Counted from the first letter of the stretch, positions 1 to 13,929 are shown. The stretch: DNA of 64,000 bases from Harmothoe impar (GCA_947462335.1 OX381717.1:18219166-18283165); one strand, 5' to 3'. The notes: a model not told the origin generated them from the sequence alone. Numbers and translations: made by a program.

Positions 1-328
1 AACTATTGGGTACAACACTATATATCTTGTCTATGTTTGCTAGTTTTTGCACTGACTTTACTGTGTGCACTATACATGTACTAGGTATTGTGGTCGTACT
101 TTATTTCGTAGCGCGCTGTACATCATGTTCAAAATTCACGGAAATGTCTGTGAATTCATCCATTGGCACATTAGACGTGATATCCCAGATTTTTTTCTGT
201 TAAAATATAGACCCTGGAATATATTAATGTTCACAGTATATTTTTTAATTCATAATGAGTGATGTTTCCATCCCTTTGTAGACTACACTGATATAATCTT
301 AGTGTGGGTATACATACATATTATTATG
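1..328. other. No recognisable feature
   Basis: AT-rich sequence. The short ORFs here have no recognisable domain and overlap each other in different frames, so none is supported as a gene. Confidence 0.5.
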
Positions 329-553
329 TACCATAAATTCTCTCGTAGAAGCCGCAGCTAGTACGAGGGCCAGATAGCCGGTGCGGCTTATAGGATCGGC
401 CCAGGGTCAGGGTGCGGTTTATAAGCGAGTTTTTCCTCCTATGGTACAGTACAAATGTCACCATATTCAGATCGCCAGTGTGGCTTATAGGATCTAAGAA
501 AGTCGGGGTGCGGCTTATACGCGAGTTAGGCGTAAACGCGAGGTTTTACGGTA
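329..553. repeat. Family A inverted repeat (CCGCACC MITE-like)
   Basis: The ends are inverted copies of a TACCGTAAAA/TTTTACGGTA type terminus. The interior repeats short blocks reading CGGCTTATAGGATCGG and its complement. Related copies in this window lie at about 14464-14894, 25735-25949, 29788-30001, 31736-31953 and 48862-49056, so this is a dispersed family. No transposase is encoded. The superfamily is not assigned because no clear target-site duplication was seen. Confidence 0.6.
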
Positions 554-904
554 CATATTATTATGTATACATTGGCTGTCACAAACCCCTGCCTCCCTGA
601 CATGTGTACTCATATGTCACAGTAGACTTGTTGTGTGAAGACTGTTTACATACGGCCTGTGTATTACTGCGCCAGTTCTACATGTCAACCCGTCCTTATA
701 ACCCTCTAAGTACTGCATCATGTGGGGCCAGACTCAGGAATTAGAAAACGGGAAGGGTCCACCAAACACCCAAGTAATGAAAAGGGTCGCATCGCGACTA
801 ATGGCAGGTCGTAATAATATTAGAACAATACTTTTAATCCATAAGAGGGGTCTGGACCCCCAGAACCCCCCCCCCCCCTGGCTCTGCTCCCTGTGATGCC
901 CCAA

Positions 905-1075
905 CGTTTTATGTCAATGTGGTGCAAGTTTGCACCTACGCATCACTTGCGAGTGTGTTTCAAGCCCACAGTTAATATGATGCGCGAATGCAGCAGTGGG
1001 AGGTTACTCACCAGGGCTGCATCCATGCCTTAAGATGACATAAGGGCATTACATGTAGTGTATCAAAGCACCATG
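905..1075. repeat. Family B repeat (GCATCATG palindromes)
   Basis: Carries the words CTGCATTCATGCATCATG and GCCAGGGCTGCATT in degenerate form, which recur many times between 4.2 and 11.1 kb and at 22.5 kb. The pattern is of short palindromes separated by CTCGCCAG/CTGGCGAG arms. It is non-coding. Confidence 0.45.
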
Positions 1076-1190
1076 TTGCCTTTAAAGGCCCAGTGCCCCT
1101 ATATATAGCGCTGAGTACCTGTCCCGACTCCACTCTGACTGACGCTGGAGGGGTACCGAGACCTGCGGGTTTAAAGGGCTAGCTCAACTA

Positions 1191-1390
1191 NNNNNNNNNN
1201 NNNNNNNNNNNNNNNNNNNNNNNNNNNNNNNNNNNNNNNNNNNNNNNNNNNNNNNNNNNNNNNNNNNNNNNNNNNNNNNNNNNNNNNNNNNNNNNNNNNN
1301 NNNNNNNNNNNNNNNNNNNNNNNNNNNNNNNNNNNNNNNNNNNNNNNNNNNNNNNNNNNNNNNNNNNNNNNNNNNNNNNNNNNNNNNNNN
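1191..1390. other. Assembly gap (200 N)
   Basis: Exactly 200 N bases followed by a G run. The round number suggests a gap of unknown size rather than a measured one. Confidence 0.98.
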
Positions 1391-2944
1391 GGGGGGGGGC
1401 TGTGTATGAAGACGTGGGGCTGGAGGCTTGCTACCACTCCGGGAGCACGACCATGACAGTACAAGGATGGGTGGGTGGGGGGGGGGGAGCTACCTTCAGT
1501 AGCCGGGAGGGTACTGGCTCCTTGATGGTAGGTACCGAAACATAAACTACAGCCCACCCATTCCATGGTGTGACAGCCCTCTTATTCTCACTTGACCAAT
1601 TAACAGCCCCACCATTTTTCTTAAATGTCACCTGACAGGTTCTTGCTAGGCGAGGACATTGTTGAATTAACAACTTGGAAAGCTTATTACAGTTTTCTGG
1701 GGCTGAAATATGAGTATACTTGACTGTAACAACAGCCTTGTTACTATATATCTCTCAACAGCCCCCTGTTTTAATACCTTTTGGTCAGTGACAGTCCCCC
1801 TTGTCCTTACTTTACAAGGGTTCACAGCCACAGCTCTTGGGGCTGGTTTTTGCAGTTAACAAAATGTAGGAAACCTTGAGATTTTGGTCAATTTCCTGTA
1901 GGAAATTAATGTAATTTAACACATATATTCCAGCCAGAAAGTAGGAAAAGTGGCATCTCTGGCAGTGGGTGCCCAAGTCGGGGTTGAGTACCCCCCCCCC
2001 CCCCTCCCTTGGCTTCAGTAGTACAGTAGTAGCAGAGAGCAGCCCCTGTCTCCTGTGGCCTCCAGTCCCCAGTTGGCAGTAGTCGGGGTAGGACGGTGGT
2101 GGTAGTGGTGGTAGGGGAGGAGGGAGGTGAGGGGAGACACAGGCCTGGGGGTGTGAGGGGTGTGAGGTGTAGGATCTGGAGGCATCTGTTAACGTTGTAC
2201 GCTTACAGATACATCTACAAGACAAGTCTCAACTTGTGACAAACTTTAAGGTGAGTTTGAACACTTAATTATCATGAATTTACCATTGTACTTGTTTTCA
2301 GTACTTTTCACCTCACATTTGCATGTTAATTCGAGTGCATAACATACTTTGGTCACCATTATCCTTCTGTTTTTTTACGTGGATTTTGGGTTGGGTTGTT
2401 TATGCTAGGGGTATTGAGGGTACAGATGAAATAGTAGTTCGGTGCATCCATTATCCTTCTGTAGATCATTGCGGATAAGTTCTATCCTGTAACCCCATTT
2501 TATTCACCATCTAGGATATTCTAGTCGAATATCTTTGTGAACAGAAATTCTGAACACAATTCTCAACGCACCGATGCCATATGCCGTATAACATGATCTT
2601 TCTCTTCCTCCCCCTCAACTACATTTGTACATGTATTTCATCTAAAGTCTGTGCCCCACCAAATCCATGTCTCCCCCGCATAGATATGCTTGTCATTATC
2701 TTAAGTGGAAACTATGTATCCCTTTCAAGTTGGTTCTTTAAATAGCACTGCTACTAAATGAAATATTTCAGCTTTTAGCAATAGCACAACTGTCGGCACC
2801 ACCCAATGCTTCCCCCTGGTGAGAGAAATATCAACTACAAATCCACTAGTTCTCAGAACCGCCACTTGAGAGCGCCACCGTACAGGGGCCCAGATCCCCT
2901 CCTCCCACTCCCACCAAAAGGTTCCCCACACTTAGTAGCATAGA
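1391..2944. other. No recognisable gene; G/C homopolymer tracts
   Basis: Contains long C and G runs (about 1477-1487 and 1990-2003) and a GGTGGTAGTGGTGG-type purine-rich stretch near 2095-2150. No exon with a recognisable domain was found on either strand. Confidence 0.5.
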
Positions 2945-5576
2945 CCCTATTCAGGTTACTAACTCCCGCATTATCGTCCCCTGCTCAGGCAGTTTCCGGT
3001 TGTGGTGGTGTAGGCTAGCCTACCTCGGATGGGCCTACCTCAGTACCTGCTGACATACCAAGTACAATTCACCGCCAAACTTAGAATAGATAAAGTTTGG
3101 GTTTGCAATGACATAGAGACATATTGAACTGTTTTGAGAAAGAAAATCTCCTATTCTCCGCACCTAGCATAGTATTTTTAATGTCAATACAGACATATTG
3201 GAACTCCAGTTTATAGGCTCGGGCTAATAGGCCCAAGTCTGGCCAAGACGCCAAACCTTACCTCCGGTGATGTAGCCTGTGTTTCTGAGACTGTGTCAGT
3301 CTCCACCCAGCTTACAGGGCCAACTGACTGCAGACTGTGCATATGAATACTAACTTTGGCTTTCTTGATGCCCCCCCCCCCCACCCCAAGCCTACAGGTG
3401 TGACAGTCAGCCTCTACACCTCCAGGTGAGATGTACCTGTGAGATGCTTCTGCCACAGTTGCTCCCACCTTTCCTTCACACCTCTGAGGTGGGTGTGGCA
3501 GTGGTCACTATATCAAAGTGATGTCCCACACTAAGTCTAAGCCTGCCTACCTCTTTGAGGTCGACATCTAAGGCACACCTCTGTGAGGGAGGCCTTTTGA
3601 GATGGGGTTTGTTAAGAATTTCAAATATAGTTTTGAAAAAATATATAAAGTATAAAGTTATATCTGACCTTGGATTGACAAAAACGACATTTAATTACTG
3701 CCCATTCCGGATAAAACGCCCATGGAATTTGAACTGTTTCTCAGAATATTGTTTACTTGCATGTCTTTGATTATGTGTATACTTTTTTGGGGTTAGTTTT
3801 AGTCGTTAAGCCTACACAGACTGAGTAGTATTTTCATGTGTTAAAATTGAAATATAATAAAAATCCAACCGACCGACCCTAGACCCTCAAATGTTCCCTG
3901 AAACATACCTTTACGCCCCCCCCCCCCAATAATACATGGCGACTTTGCTATTCCCACATGTAATTGGTCTCAAATTCCTGAAACCCTTTACAAACGAAGC
4001 ATTTCCATATGTATGAATAATGCATAAACAATAGTAATTATTGCAAACATGGACCTGTACATTTAGGTCCATTCATGCTGCAATGTAGTCTACCGTACCA
4101 TCAATATCATTATCTAGATACATGTACTATATAATAAGGCAGTAGGCAGTTTCCATTCTAACAAATAGAGGAGAGGGGAGGGGGTTGCCAACGTGGATCA
4201 TACATGTATACATATGACATGACCAATGCTAAAGAATTAAGACAATTTCAAGGGCCCTTTTGATCCGTCAGGAGTGTATTGACCCGGTAGAGCCGGAATG
4301 GTGCTTGTATGCAGCAAGTAGACTAGGGCTGCATTCATGCATCATGACGACAAAGGGCATACTGCATTAAAGCACTATTTGGCCCTTATCCCAATTAGAA
4401 AAATAATGTTATATTGACGTGGAAAAAACGTTGTAAGAAGGTTAGAAAACGTTTGATTTTTATAGGTTGTAGACTCAATATTACGTATTTCTAATGTTTT
4501 TTAAAATGTTTTTTTTACAACCCTTATCATAACCAAAAATAACGTTTTAATGGAGACGTTTTTTAAGAGTTCTTTTAATCTAGTATTATGGCTTCAGAAT
4601 CTCCACTCTCCATATTTGTGAGATTGAGATTGATGAATAGAGAACAAACATCTCTCAAATCAAGATAGATTGTATGAAGAATGGGTTGAATGTGTGAGGC
4701 TACATGCGATTGTTAATTTCCTGTCTATGGGTGTCCATAGCAGTATTTCTCCTCTAATTGTCAACTAGCATTTGAACAAAAATAATATTGTTTCAAAATG
4801 TAACCCCCCACTCCCAGATGTGTGCCTTAGATGTCGACCTCAAAGGGTAGGTAGGATTAGTGTGGGACATCACTTTGATATAGTGACCAGTGCCACACCC
4901 ACCTCAGAGGTGTGAAGGAAAGGTGGGGGCAACTGTGGCAGGAGCATCTCACAGGTACATCTCACCTGGAGGTGTGGAGGCTGACTGCCACACCTGTAGG
5001 CTTGGGGTGGGGGGGGGGGGCATCAAGAAAGCCAAAGTTAGTATTCATATGCACAGTCTGCAGTCAGTTGGTCCTGTAAGCTGGGTGGAGACTGACACAG
5101 TCTCAGAAACAAGCCTGACAGATGTAAATTTCATGGATTATTCAACATAGGATATAACGGATGGATTAATGGAGACTATATGACTATGGATATTATATTC
5201 CCATGGATATTCACTATTTAACATCACTGGAGTTTACTGGAAATAAGGTTAGTTCTGTAGCATGTATGTGTCTATAACTGACTGTCAAAAACGCTATGCT
5301 AACTCATGTTCGACCGGCTAAAGAACTATGTTACATGTTTTAGATATTGTTCAAAAGTATATAGATGGATAGATCAAACAAATACCTTTCCAATAAGGTT
5401 TTACTTAAGCCTTTACGACATCTTAAGGCAAATAAATTGATATTCCAAGAGAGGATATTGAGCAGGTAACTGACATAGGCTAGGTGTCACACAATGAATG
5501 AGTGGGGTGGGGGAGGATCGACTAGACCGGAAACTGCCTGAGCGCGGGCATTATGGGAAACCTGAATACGGAGAAT
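2945..5576. repeat. Long foldback (inverted repeat) element, approx. 2.6 kb
   Basis: Two pairs of inverted segments are nested. An outer pair (about 2945-3000 and 5520-5576) shares CAGGCAGTTTCCGG and CTATTCAGGTT-like words in opposite orientation. An inner pair (about 3280-3590 and 4812-5112) is about 300 bp of very similar sequence in opposite orientation, including the same C/G run and the word ATATCAAAGTGATGTCCCA. The ~1.2-kb spacer is AT-rich without a gene. The arrangement suggests one foldback transposon or two nested ones; the exact ends and TSD are not resolved. Confidence 0.55.
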
Positions 5577-6085
5577 CTATAGACCAATATAATAAAGTTA
5601 TGTTTCGGTTGGAATCCTCATAACATTGTCTGTAATGGCTACATTTGCAAACATCTCATATCAGGAGATCCTTCAAATAGTGTATACATATTATAAGAAT
5701 ACAAGATTTTGAGGTTATATGTCTGTTCTGCTTCAGAAGTGTTCAAAAACTTATCAATAACTTTTTCAAAATGTTACCCTTTCTTGCTACAATGGTCTAT
5801 AGATTAAATGAAGTGGCGCCTAATTAATTAGCTCACCGCATCTCACCAGTAGCACTGGGTAATTGTTCTAATTAATCTGTGCTAATTAGGGCCGGCACTA
5901 CAATCTGTCAAACTGCCCCATATCACTCCGCCTCCCCTTCACACCCGACCTACCACCATAGGCACCAACAGGTCACCTTTCACAGCCTCAGCCCCTATAG
6001 TTGTATACAGAGACCAAAGTGACCAATCTCAGATAGGTCCCCGGGTGAAGGTTCACCGTAGGTTCTATGTGCCTCTACATGGGTT

Positions 6086-6290
6086 AAAAATCGACACGGC
6101 GACACGGCCCTTTTAAAAATCGACACGTGCGACACAGCCCTTTTAAAAATCGACACGTGCGACACGGCCCTTTTAAAAATCAACGGACACAGACTTGTTT
6201 AAGAGGAAGTAATATATTCTATATGGATAAAAATCGACATGGCGACACGGCCGTTTTCCTAAAAATCGACACGGCGACACGGCCAAAAAG
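6086..6290. repeat. Approx. 32-bp minisatellite
   Basis: Repeats of a unit reading TTTTAAAAATCGACACG followed by GCGACACGGCCC, about five copies with spacing changes. It generates spurious repeat-encoded ORFs on the minus strand. Confidence 0.7.
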
Positions 6291-6321
6291 TTGGGTACGC
6301 ATGTAGAGGCACTTCTATTAC

Positions 6322-6512
6322 CGTACCGTCGTGTATAAGCGCCCCAGTGCATATAACTTTAGTAGGCTGGTTACCCCGGCGCTCATACACAACAGGCGCT
6401 TATTTAAGATCCATTCTTAGTGCTTCAGAATTATTTCATGACCCCCATACCACTGGCGCTCTTACGCGACCGGCGCTTATTCAATACCTGGCGCTTACAC
6501 GCAACGGTACAG
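6322..6512. repeat. Family C inverted repeat (GCGCTTA)
   Basis: Starts with TACCGTACCGTCG and holds repeated GGCGCTTA / TAAGCGCC words in both orientations. A second copy lies at about 7478-7674 and a fragment at about 10190-10266. It is non-coding and MITE-like. Confidence 0.5.
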
Positions 6513-6724
6513 AATAAGTCTATTAAATTTTAGGGAAAAAAATCTGAAATGAGAAGCTTAGGAGCGGATGATCGAATCTATTTTCAATCCTTATTGTTCC
6601 TATTTTAACCCTTTAAGAACAGCATAACACGCTGGCAAGTACATCACTGGTGTCACTCGCTGGTGCATAATCGGAAAAAAAACAGGCATTGTTGATTAAA
6701 GTACATGTACTATGCTGCTATAAA

Positions 6725-7335
6725 AGGTTAACCCTTTAAGGACGGCATCATGCCTTAATGCATCATGCCCTTGGTCGTCATGATGTATGAATGCAGCCCT
6801 GGCGAGTAACTCACCAGGGCTGCATTCAAGCATCATGCTGACCCTATGGGGTTGAGACACTCCCATAGGGTCGGTATGATGCACCAATGCAGCACCAGCG
6901 AGTTACTCGCCAGGGCTGCATTGGTGCATCATGACGACAAATGTCATCTTTTAGCGACATCTGTCGTTAAAGGGTTAACAAAACCATACAAGAGTGTAGC
7001 AGTGCATTCACCTCATGTACTGCGCGTTTATTGTCAGCGCGTCTAGGGACGTGTGACGTCAGTGTAAGGCATGCTGGTACCGAGATTACTGCGAATAGAA
7101 TTAACCCGTTAAATGCAGCATAACGCTTTAATGTAATATAGCCTGTGTCATCATGATGCATGAATGCTGCCCTGGCAAGTAACTCGCCTGTGCTGCATTC
7201 ATACATCATGCCGATTCTAAATCATGTCGACTCACTGAGAGTCGGTATGATGCACTATAGCAGTGCCGGTTAGGGACTCACCGGCGAGTGATTCGCTTTG
7301 TCATTTTAAGGCATAATCTGGCTGTTAAATGGTTA
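6725..7335. repeat. Family B repeat cluster
   Basis: Two adjacent arrays of near-palindromes built from GCTGCATTCATGCATCATG-like words and CTGGCGAGTAACTCGCCAG. The short ORFs here arise from the palindromes on both strands and are not genes. Confidence 0.55.
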
Positions 7336-7477
7336 TCTGCCATATGCCCTGATTGCTTGCCATTAATTAGGTTCCTATTTATAAACTTCAGTGTTTGACA
7401 ACTGGCCTGTTCTGTCCAATATAAATGGGGTACATTGTATTGTGCTTTTGACAACCCCGGCACTACTGACTATATAC

Positions 7478-7674
7478 CGTACCGTCGCGTTTAAGCACCG
7501 GGTACTGAATAAGCGCCGGTCTTGTATAGACGCCGAGGGTTTGAGGGTCTTGAAATTACTTTTAAGCACTAAAACTGGATCTTGAATAAGCGCCTGTCTT
7601 GTAGAAGCGCCGGGGGTAAACACCCCTCCAAAGTAATAAAGCGCTGGGGCACTTAAACGTGATGGTACGGTAGT
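7478..7674. repeat. Family C inverted repeat (GCGCTTA), second copy
   Basis: Left end ATACCGTACCGTCGCG and right end CGTGATGGTACGGTA are inverted relatives. The interior has TAAGCGCCGG words in both orientations. Same family as 6322-6512. Confidence 0.55.
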
Positions 7675-7984
7675 CACCTCACAACGTACAGATACGGCAC
7701 AAGTGGATGTATAATTTGGAGACTATTGTCATCAAATATTTGACCTTAAATGTATTTGTAATTGAGAAGACATGAATGTATTTGTAATTGAGAGCATTTT
7801 GAGTGGACGTGTGTGTATTTTGATTCAACACATAACCAACTTGACACAAATATGTCGATATGATAGACTGTCATAAGATTACCAAGTTAAGATACACTAT
7901 AAATAATTGACATTATTTATTCTTTCACTTTCAGTGTTCACACAACAACTACCGGTATGATCTTGGAGTTCCATACTAAAGGCC

Positions 7985-8455
7985 TGACGACACAGACTAC
8001 GCACTTTTACCATGCATGGATGCCTCATGCCCTGGGTCATCATCATGCCCTGACGAGTAACTCGCCAGTGCTGCATTCAAGTATTATGACGACCCTACGG
8101 TGTTAAGACATTCCTGAAGGGTTGGCATGATGTACAAATACAACACCGGCGATTTTCTCACCAGGGCTGCATTAGTACATTATGCCGCCAAATGGCATCT
8201 TTTAGCAACATGTCGTTCTTAGAGGGTTAAGGACCAAAGAGGGTTTTAATGTACTACCCGGTAGACCAGTTTCGTCACAATGCAACTCGGTATAGTAACT
8301 CGCTCGAGCTGCATTCCAAAATAATGCCTACCCCGTGGGGTTGATACACTCCCAAAGGATTAGCATGATGCGTCAATCTGGTGGGGCTGCATTTATGCAT
8401 CATGACGATCAAGGGCATTATGCATTAAAGCACTATGCGGCCCTAAAAGGGTTAA
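7985..8455. repeat. Family B repeat cluster, third array
   Basis: More degenerate copies of the GCATCATG / GCCAGGGCTGCATT words with CTCGCCAG arms, ending near AAGGGTTAA. No coding content. Confidence 0.45.
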
Positions 8456-9881
8456 TTCCTTGGGGCTGGGAGGCTATGCGTCCTCCCCACTGATATGGTG
8501 GTGTAGACATACATCTGTTGGGTCCTACCAGGACCTCTGTATACACACCTACTGCTAGTACTGGGGGAATAGTCATTATTGTCAAGATCCCCCCCCCCTT
8601 CACCACAACTGGCCATTCATTCATGGTACACTTCAATCGATGAACCTTAAGGCTTAATGGTAAAAGCCATAGGAGGGAAAAGAACATGGAACATATTTCT
8701 ATCGATCAGCCCCCCCCCCCACCAAAAAAAACAAAAAAAAAAACATCCAACCCCTCATTTTGACGCCAAATGGCAGGTGGTTAGATAGCACAGGTTGACT
8801 AGTGTATGTTGGTCCTACCCACACATACACTTTGATTCCCTTATCTCACCATCAGCCCACCGCCTTATCTGATAAAGCGAAAGTTATTAGGAAGCCAGCA
8901 ACCAGCCCCCCTGTCTGCTATGTCTGCTGATCTTTATAGTGTAGTCACTGATATTTATACACAGACATGGGACTGTCTTTTTTGGGGGAGAATCCAAGAT
9001 GCAGCTAAAATTCTTTCTCGAGAGGGTATATTCTAGATAATTTACATGGGATTGGGCCCCTCTAGAGACCCCACTGATATCGGAATATTTTCTTACTGTA
9101 CCAGTACACGTCTATAGATTTTAGGGCCTTAAAAAAATCGGAAATCTGAGGGAAAATATCCTTGATTTACTATAGATGATTCCACTGGAATATTTGTGGG
9201 TGAGGGTTAGGATTTTTGTTGTTATTTTTTGTTTGGGGATTTAATTGAATCATCTAATCTGCAAAGTGGATTGACAAAAAACAGGTTGGCTTTGTTTATG
9301 AATTCATTGATATGTCTGTTGTAAAACATGGTTATTTCTGTTGTATCATATATACTCTTTTTTAATTATGTATCCTTACTCCTCATCATATTTCTTCATT
9401 TCAATCTCAAACGGTTTCCCTAATCCTATTATTAATTCTATTTTATTCATTAAATTATGATGTTACTTCGTCTCGAGCACCTCTTTCCACCTTACGTAAA
9501 TATTGCATATAATATATCCATATCTAATACTTACATTTACAGTCAAACACATTGAAATGTTGATAACGATATTGAGTTACAGTATCTTACTGGGTCAGTA
9601 CGCCTACCAGGTAGTAAGGCCACATTTTTTTATTCTTTGAGTTACTGACCCCTTGAAAATTTTCTAAGGTACGGAGGACGAAATCTAAAAAAATTAAAAT
9701 GAAATAAAATTTTGTCTTTCACATTTTACTCCCTAAAAACTTTAATAATGGTCCTTTTTACACGCCGTAAAAACTGACAAATAGCAAATTAAATGGAATT
9801 TCACAAATTTATTTTTAGTGCGGGGGTGTTCATAGTAGTGCGGGCCCGTAACCCAAAAAATTAAAAAAAAGTGTGGCCTAA
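8456..9881. other. No recognisable gene
   Basis: AT-rich sequence with C and G homopolymers near 8588 and 8710. Nothing coding or clearly repetitive was recognised. Confidence 0.5.
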
Positions 9882-10613
9882 GGGAGGGTTCATTATTTAT
9901 GGCAGGGGGGGTGAGCATTTGAGGGGGGGGCAAATTTTTTTAGGGGTATTCAAAGGGGGCGGGCCTTTTTTTTTTTACCCTATTCTTAGGGGGGGGGCTT
10001 TTTTTAAGGGTATTCCTAAAAATGTCGCGAATTTAGTACGTTGAAATGTCGCGAATTTTGGTAACAGCCTGTGTTATATTTTACCAAATTATGTCAAAAT
10101 TTTCAAAATTTTTCCTCAAACTCCTAGCAAATTTCTCACTGCATCACTTTTGACACTCAGAATAGCCCACCGTTTTGTCAGTCTTCAAAAAAGTGCCGGC
10201 CTCATGTAAGCACTGAGGGTAAGGGAGCTTCCAATTTATAAGCACTGGGGCCCTTAAACTCAACGGTATGTAAGTCAAGTGTCTGAGGTTTGACTATTAT
10301 CGCTCACCAGCGAGTATCATGAGACGTTAACACTAAAACGAATGGATGTATTTGTTGCAAGGTAGTAAATTGTAGGTAAAAAAGTGCCCAGGATCAAATG
10401 CATACAATTAGTAGACACCAACATTGTTTTTGTAATAATGTTGAAAACGATCCAGGGTGGGGGGGGGGGGGGGCGCTTTTTTTTCAACCTATTCCGAGGG
10501 GGGGGGGCCTTTTTTTTTCAACCTATTCCGAGGGGGGGGGGGCCCAATTATTTTTGACGTATTCGATTTGCCAAACGCTCACCCCCCCCCTGCCATAAAT
10601 AATGAACCCTCCC
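9882..10613. mobile_element. PIF/Harbinger-like non-autonomous element
   Basis: The terminal inverted repeats start GGGAGGGTTCATTATTTATG and continue into GGCAGGGGGGG. They are flanked by a 3-bp duplication TAA (9879-9881 and 10614-10616). A TAA/TTA duplication with GGG-type ends fits PIF/Harbinger MITEs. The interior has G-rich blocks in both orientations and no transposase. A partial relative ends at about 29587. Confidence 0.7.
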
Positions 10614-10719
10614 TAATCTTGTACCGGTCATGTATTCAAATCAACACATTGTCAAGTAAGTGATCCCTGCATCTGTGTCATATTCTTTGCCAAGATATCT
10701 TTTTATGCCATTTAACTCT

Positions 10720-11095
10720 TTAAGAGGGGCCGCATAGTGCTTCAATGTGCTTTGTGCTTTGTCGATATGTTATATGTGTACAAATGCATCATGCAGACCC
10801 TTCGGAGTGTTGTGTCAGATACTGCATAATGCTTCAAGTGTTCATGTTTCTTCATTGATTTTTAGTTATTGACAAGATGCGCCAATATCCAATACAGTGC
10901 GCCGGCGAGTATCTCGCTGGTGAGTTACTTGCCAACACTGTGTTGCTCGATCATGTCAACCCTTGGGAAGTGTACAAACCTCATAGGGTCGTCTTGATAC
11001 ATGAATGCAGCGGTGGCAAGTAGCCTCGTCAGGGCTGCATTCATGCATCATGACGACAAAAGGGCTTTAATAGTACATCAAAGCCATATATGGCC
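10720..11095. repeat. Family B repeat, fourth array
   Basis: Contains the same GCATTCATGCATCATGACG word and CGCTGGTGAGTTACTTGCC-like arms as the copies at 6.7-8.5 kb. Confidence 0.45.
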
Positions 11096-13929
11096 CTTAC
11101 ACTAAGATACAACCGGTAGGCGTATCGGAGTTGTATTTTTTTCTTCTTTTGAAGTTTTCAATTTTATCCATGGTAAACATCCAGCGGGGCCGTTTTCCCA
11201 TGAAGACCCTAAGTGGTATCTGTGATCGCCGCCCCCCCCCCCCCCACCATTACAAGTAGGCCTAGTTTAAAACTTTTTCTTCTCATTATATCAATAGTGA
11301 CATAACTATCTCACTAGGTATATTGACACACATGTCCGTGTTTGTTACTAGGCCGTGCTCTGATGATTATACCGTGTTACTGATAGTAGTTAGAAGCTAC
11401 AGGTGATATCATAACAGATAACAGATACATGTTTATATCTGAACCTATCTATTCTCCATGTCACTCTATCTCTACCTCTAGTCCTATAGTATAGGTATAC
11501 CGTACCTCATAATATAGTGACTGCAGATGGGTCAAAACCGACCTGGCGACCTGGGTCGTTTGGGAGGCGACTTTCGACCTAAGGCAATACTAAAAACGAC
11601 TTTGCGTCTTTTGGCCAAAAATAACTATAGAATAAAGGGTTCAAAAAAGGGACTTTGTGACCTGGACCCCTTAATTTCGGCGACTTTCCAACCTCAGGGG
11701 GGGGGGGGACCCATCTGCACCCCCAATATACAAACTCAGTACCGGTACCGGTAATGTCTTACAACATTAGGTTATACCATGACAAGTTATAGTATTTTAG
11801 GCCTAGTGTTTTGAATAAGTTCTTAGTTGATGATGATGATCCAAGTATGATCTCTGGAGAGCTCAATATGTGAAATTATTGAGATGTGAAGTTATCAAAA
11901 TAGATATATAAAATAACCTTTTGCCCATCATATCATATACCGGGTAGGCCTGGTCTGTATTTATTACAAAATAGCTTTGATGTATAGATCTATGTTGGGT
12001 GACACTTGACTTTGTTATAGATCAAAACTTTATAAGGCTTAGGCTTACAGGCCCTACTTGTAAGTTGCACATCTAGACCTCTGAGACTGAGTAGCCTATG
12101 GCTATGGCTATGACTAGCTAGATGAGTCTAAATGACACTAACACACTGACAATGTCACCTGACTCCCAAAATAGACACCAACTTGACCAAGAGTGAGTCT
12201 ATTCTAGCAGTACAACTTACACGGTTATATAGACACAGTATCTACTTTACCCACCCCACCAGCGGCAAAAATAGCTGCCCTATACACCCCCCCCCCCCCC
12301 AATCCATCCTCCCCTCCCCCAGTGACAGTGTCACTGTGACACTTACTCACTGACTGACCCCATCCAGAAAAGGCAACAACACATAACTACACATCCAACA
12401 CTTTAAGTTCTACACAACTTGTGTCACAAGCGACTAGAGTTGTTTATCAACAAGAGATGTGGCTGTGTAGGGTATAAACCCACAAAAGGGGGTGCTAGAG
12501 TCCATGTCATGACCCCAAAACAACAGTTATTTGACCCAGTGGTGGTGGAGTGGGCCCCAACACTCCACAGTCCAGTCACTGCTACTGGTAGACGAGCTCA
12601 CTCACTGGTTCTGAAAATGGATGAGCAACAGTGGGAGAAAAAAAAGATAAACAAAGATGGAAATGAAGCGTTTGACTCACTTGTCACTAAACATGGACGA
12701 CATGGCTGGGTGTGTAGATCGTCGTCTCTAGTTGTAGCTCTCCAAAAGTGTACAGATCCCAAATAAACATCCCACTTGTCACATTTGTGATGGGCAGTGG
12801 GGGTGACCCACTGGCGGTGGAAGCAGGGATGGTGGTGGAGTGTCACTAACTCGCTGTCTCCAAAAAATCAATCAAACTCTGCGAGCGTCCCTGCGTCCTC
12901 GAATCCAGACGTGAAAATGGTGTGGTATATAGAAGGAATCCTGGTTGTTGTCGTGGGTGTGAAGTTATGCACGGGTAACTGTCTCAAAGAGTCTTGGACA
13001 CTTTACAAAGTTGGTAATTGACCTGGTAGTCCCTTATCTAAGGAAGCTACAATTTGTAGCACTGGACCACCGCAGCACCGCCAGGGTTCACCTCCCTCCG
13101 CCGGACTATTTCGGCGCACTGCCATTTTTATTTTTGTCTATACCTTTGTTGATTCTCTATTATTACAATGTATGGACACCGCATTAGTCACGTAAATTAC
13201 AAGTACATCTCGTTTGAGTTGCAAAACACTTTAGATTTCGCGGATGAAGTGATTGGAAACGAGCATTAATATGTTAGGTCTAGGAACAGTGAATATGATA
13301 GAGTTACAGAGAAATATATATTATTAACACTTTAACTATCAAATACATATTATATTACATTTATTTAGTTGATATAAATTATGGTCTAGCAGCCTATGCT
13401 TCCATATCTATGTAAATAATCAACAAATATAAATAAAATATATCATACAAATCTGTGTTGTGGCTCCTTAATTTTACTTCAGATTTAATCCACCAGGTGG
13501 CGTGTGCGGCGTTTTGCGGGTTCCCGCTCTGAATTTCGTCCGTCACTGAGACGCTCTTCCTGGGAAGTTGGAAACGTTTTAAAATGTTATAGTAGGGTGT
13601 TCCATCGGAAATTAATTATTTGCCCCTGAATCTGAGAGAGCAGATTTATACAAATGCGACATAAAAACCAGAATACAGATAAATTTAGTATTAAATGTTT
13701 GAGAGCGATGGAAAGTTGAAAATCACATTGGATCTTTACCCCTGCTGGTCTATATATAACTCTCAGACCCGTGGCACCTACTGTGTGTATACTGAGACAT
13801 GGACAACACAGTGAGTAATTACCCTGCATGAAGCCAAAGACCCTGGTAGAGGGAAATACATGATTTACACCTCCTATTATATCAATATCCATAAAACTGA
13901 GCCACTTAATTATTTCACCATTATAATAT
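11096..13929. other. No supported gene
   Basis: Contains C-runs (11230-11245, 12288-12300), short G-rich tracts and a CGACCTGGCGACCTGGG block near 11540. An open frame of 115 codons at 12419-12766 opens with a non-ATG codon and has no recognisable domain, so it is not called. Confidence 0.45.

Noticed and set aside
12419..12766. 115-codon plus-strand frame
   Set aside because: Opens with a non-ATG codon, low-complexity Lys run, no domain.
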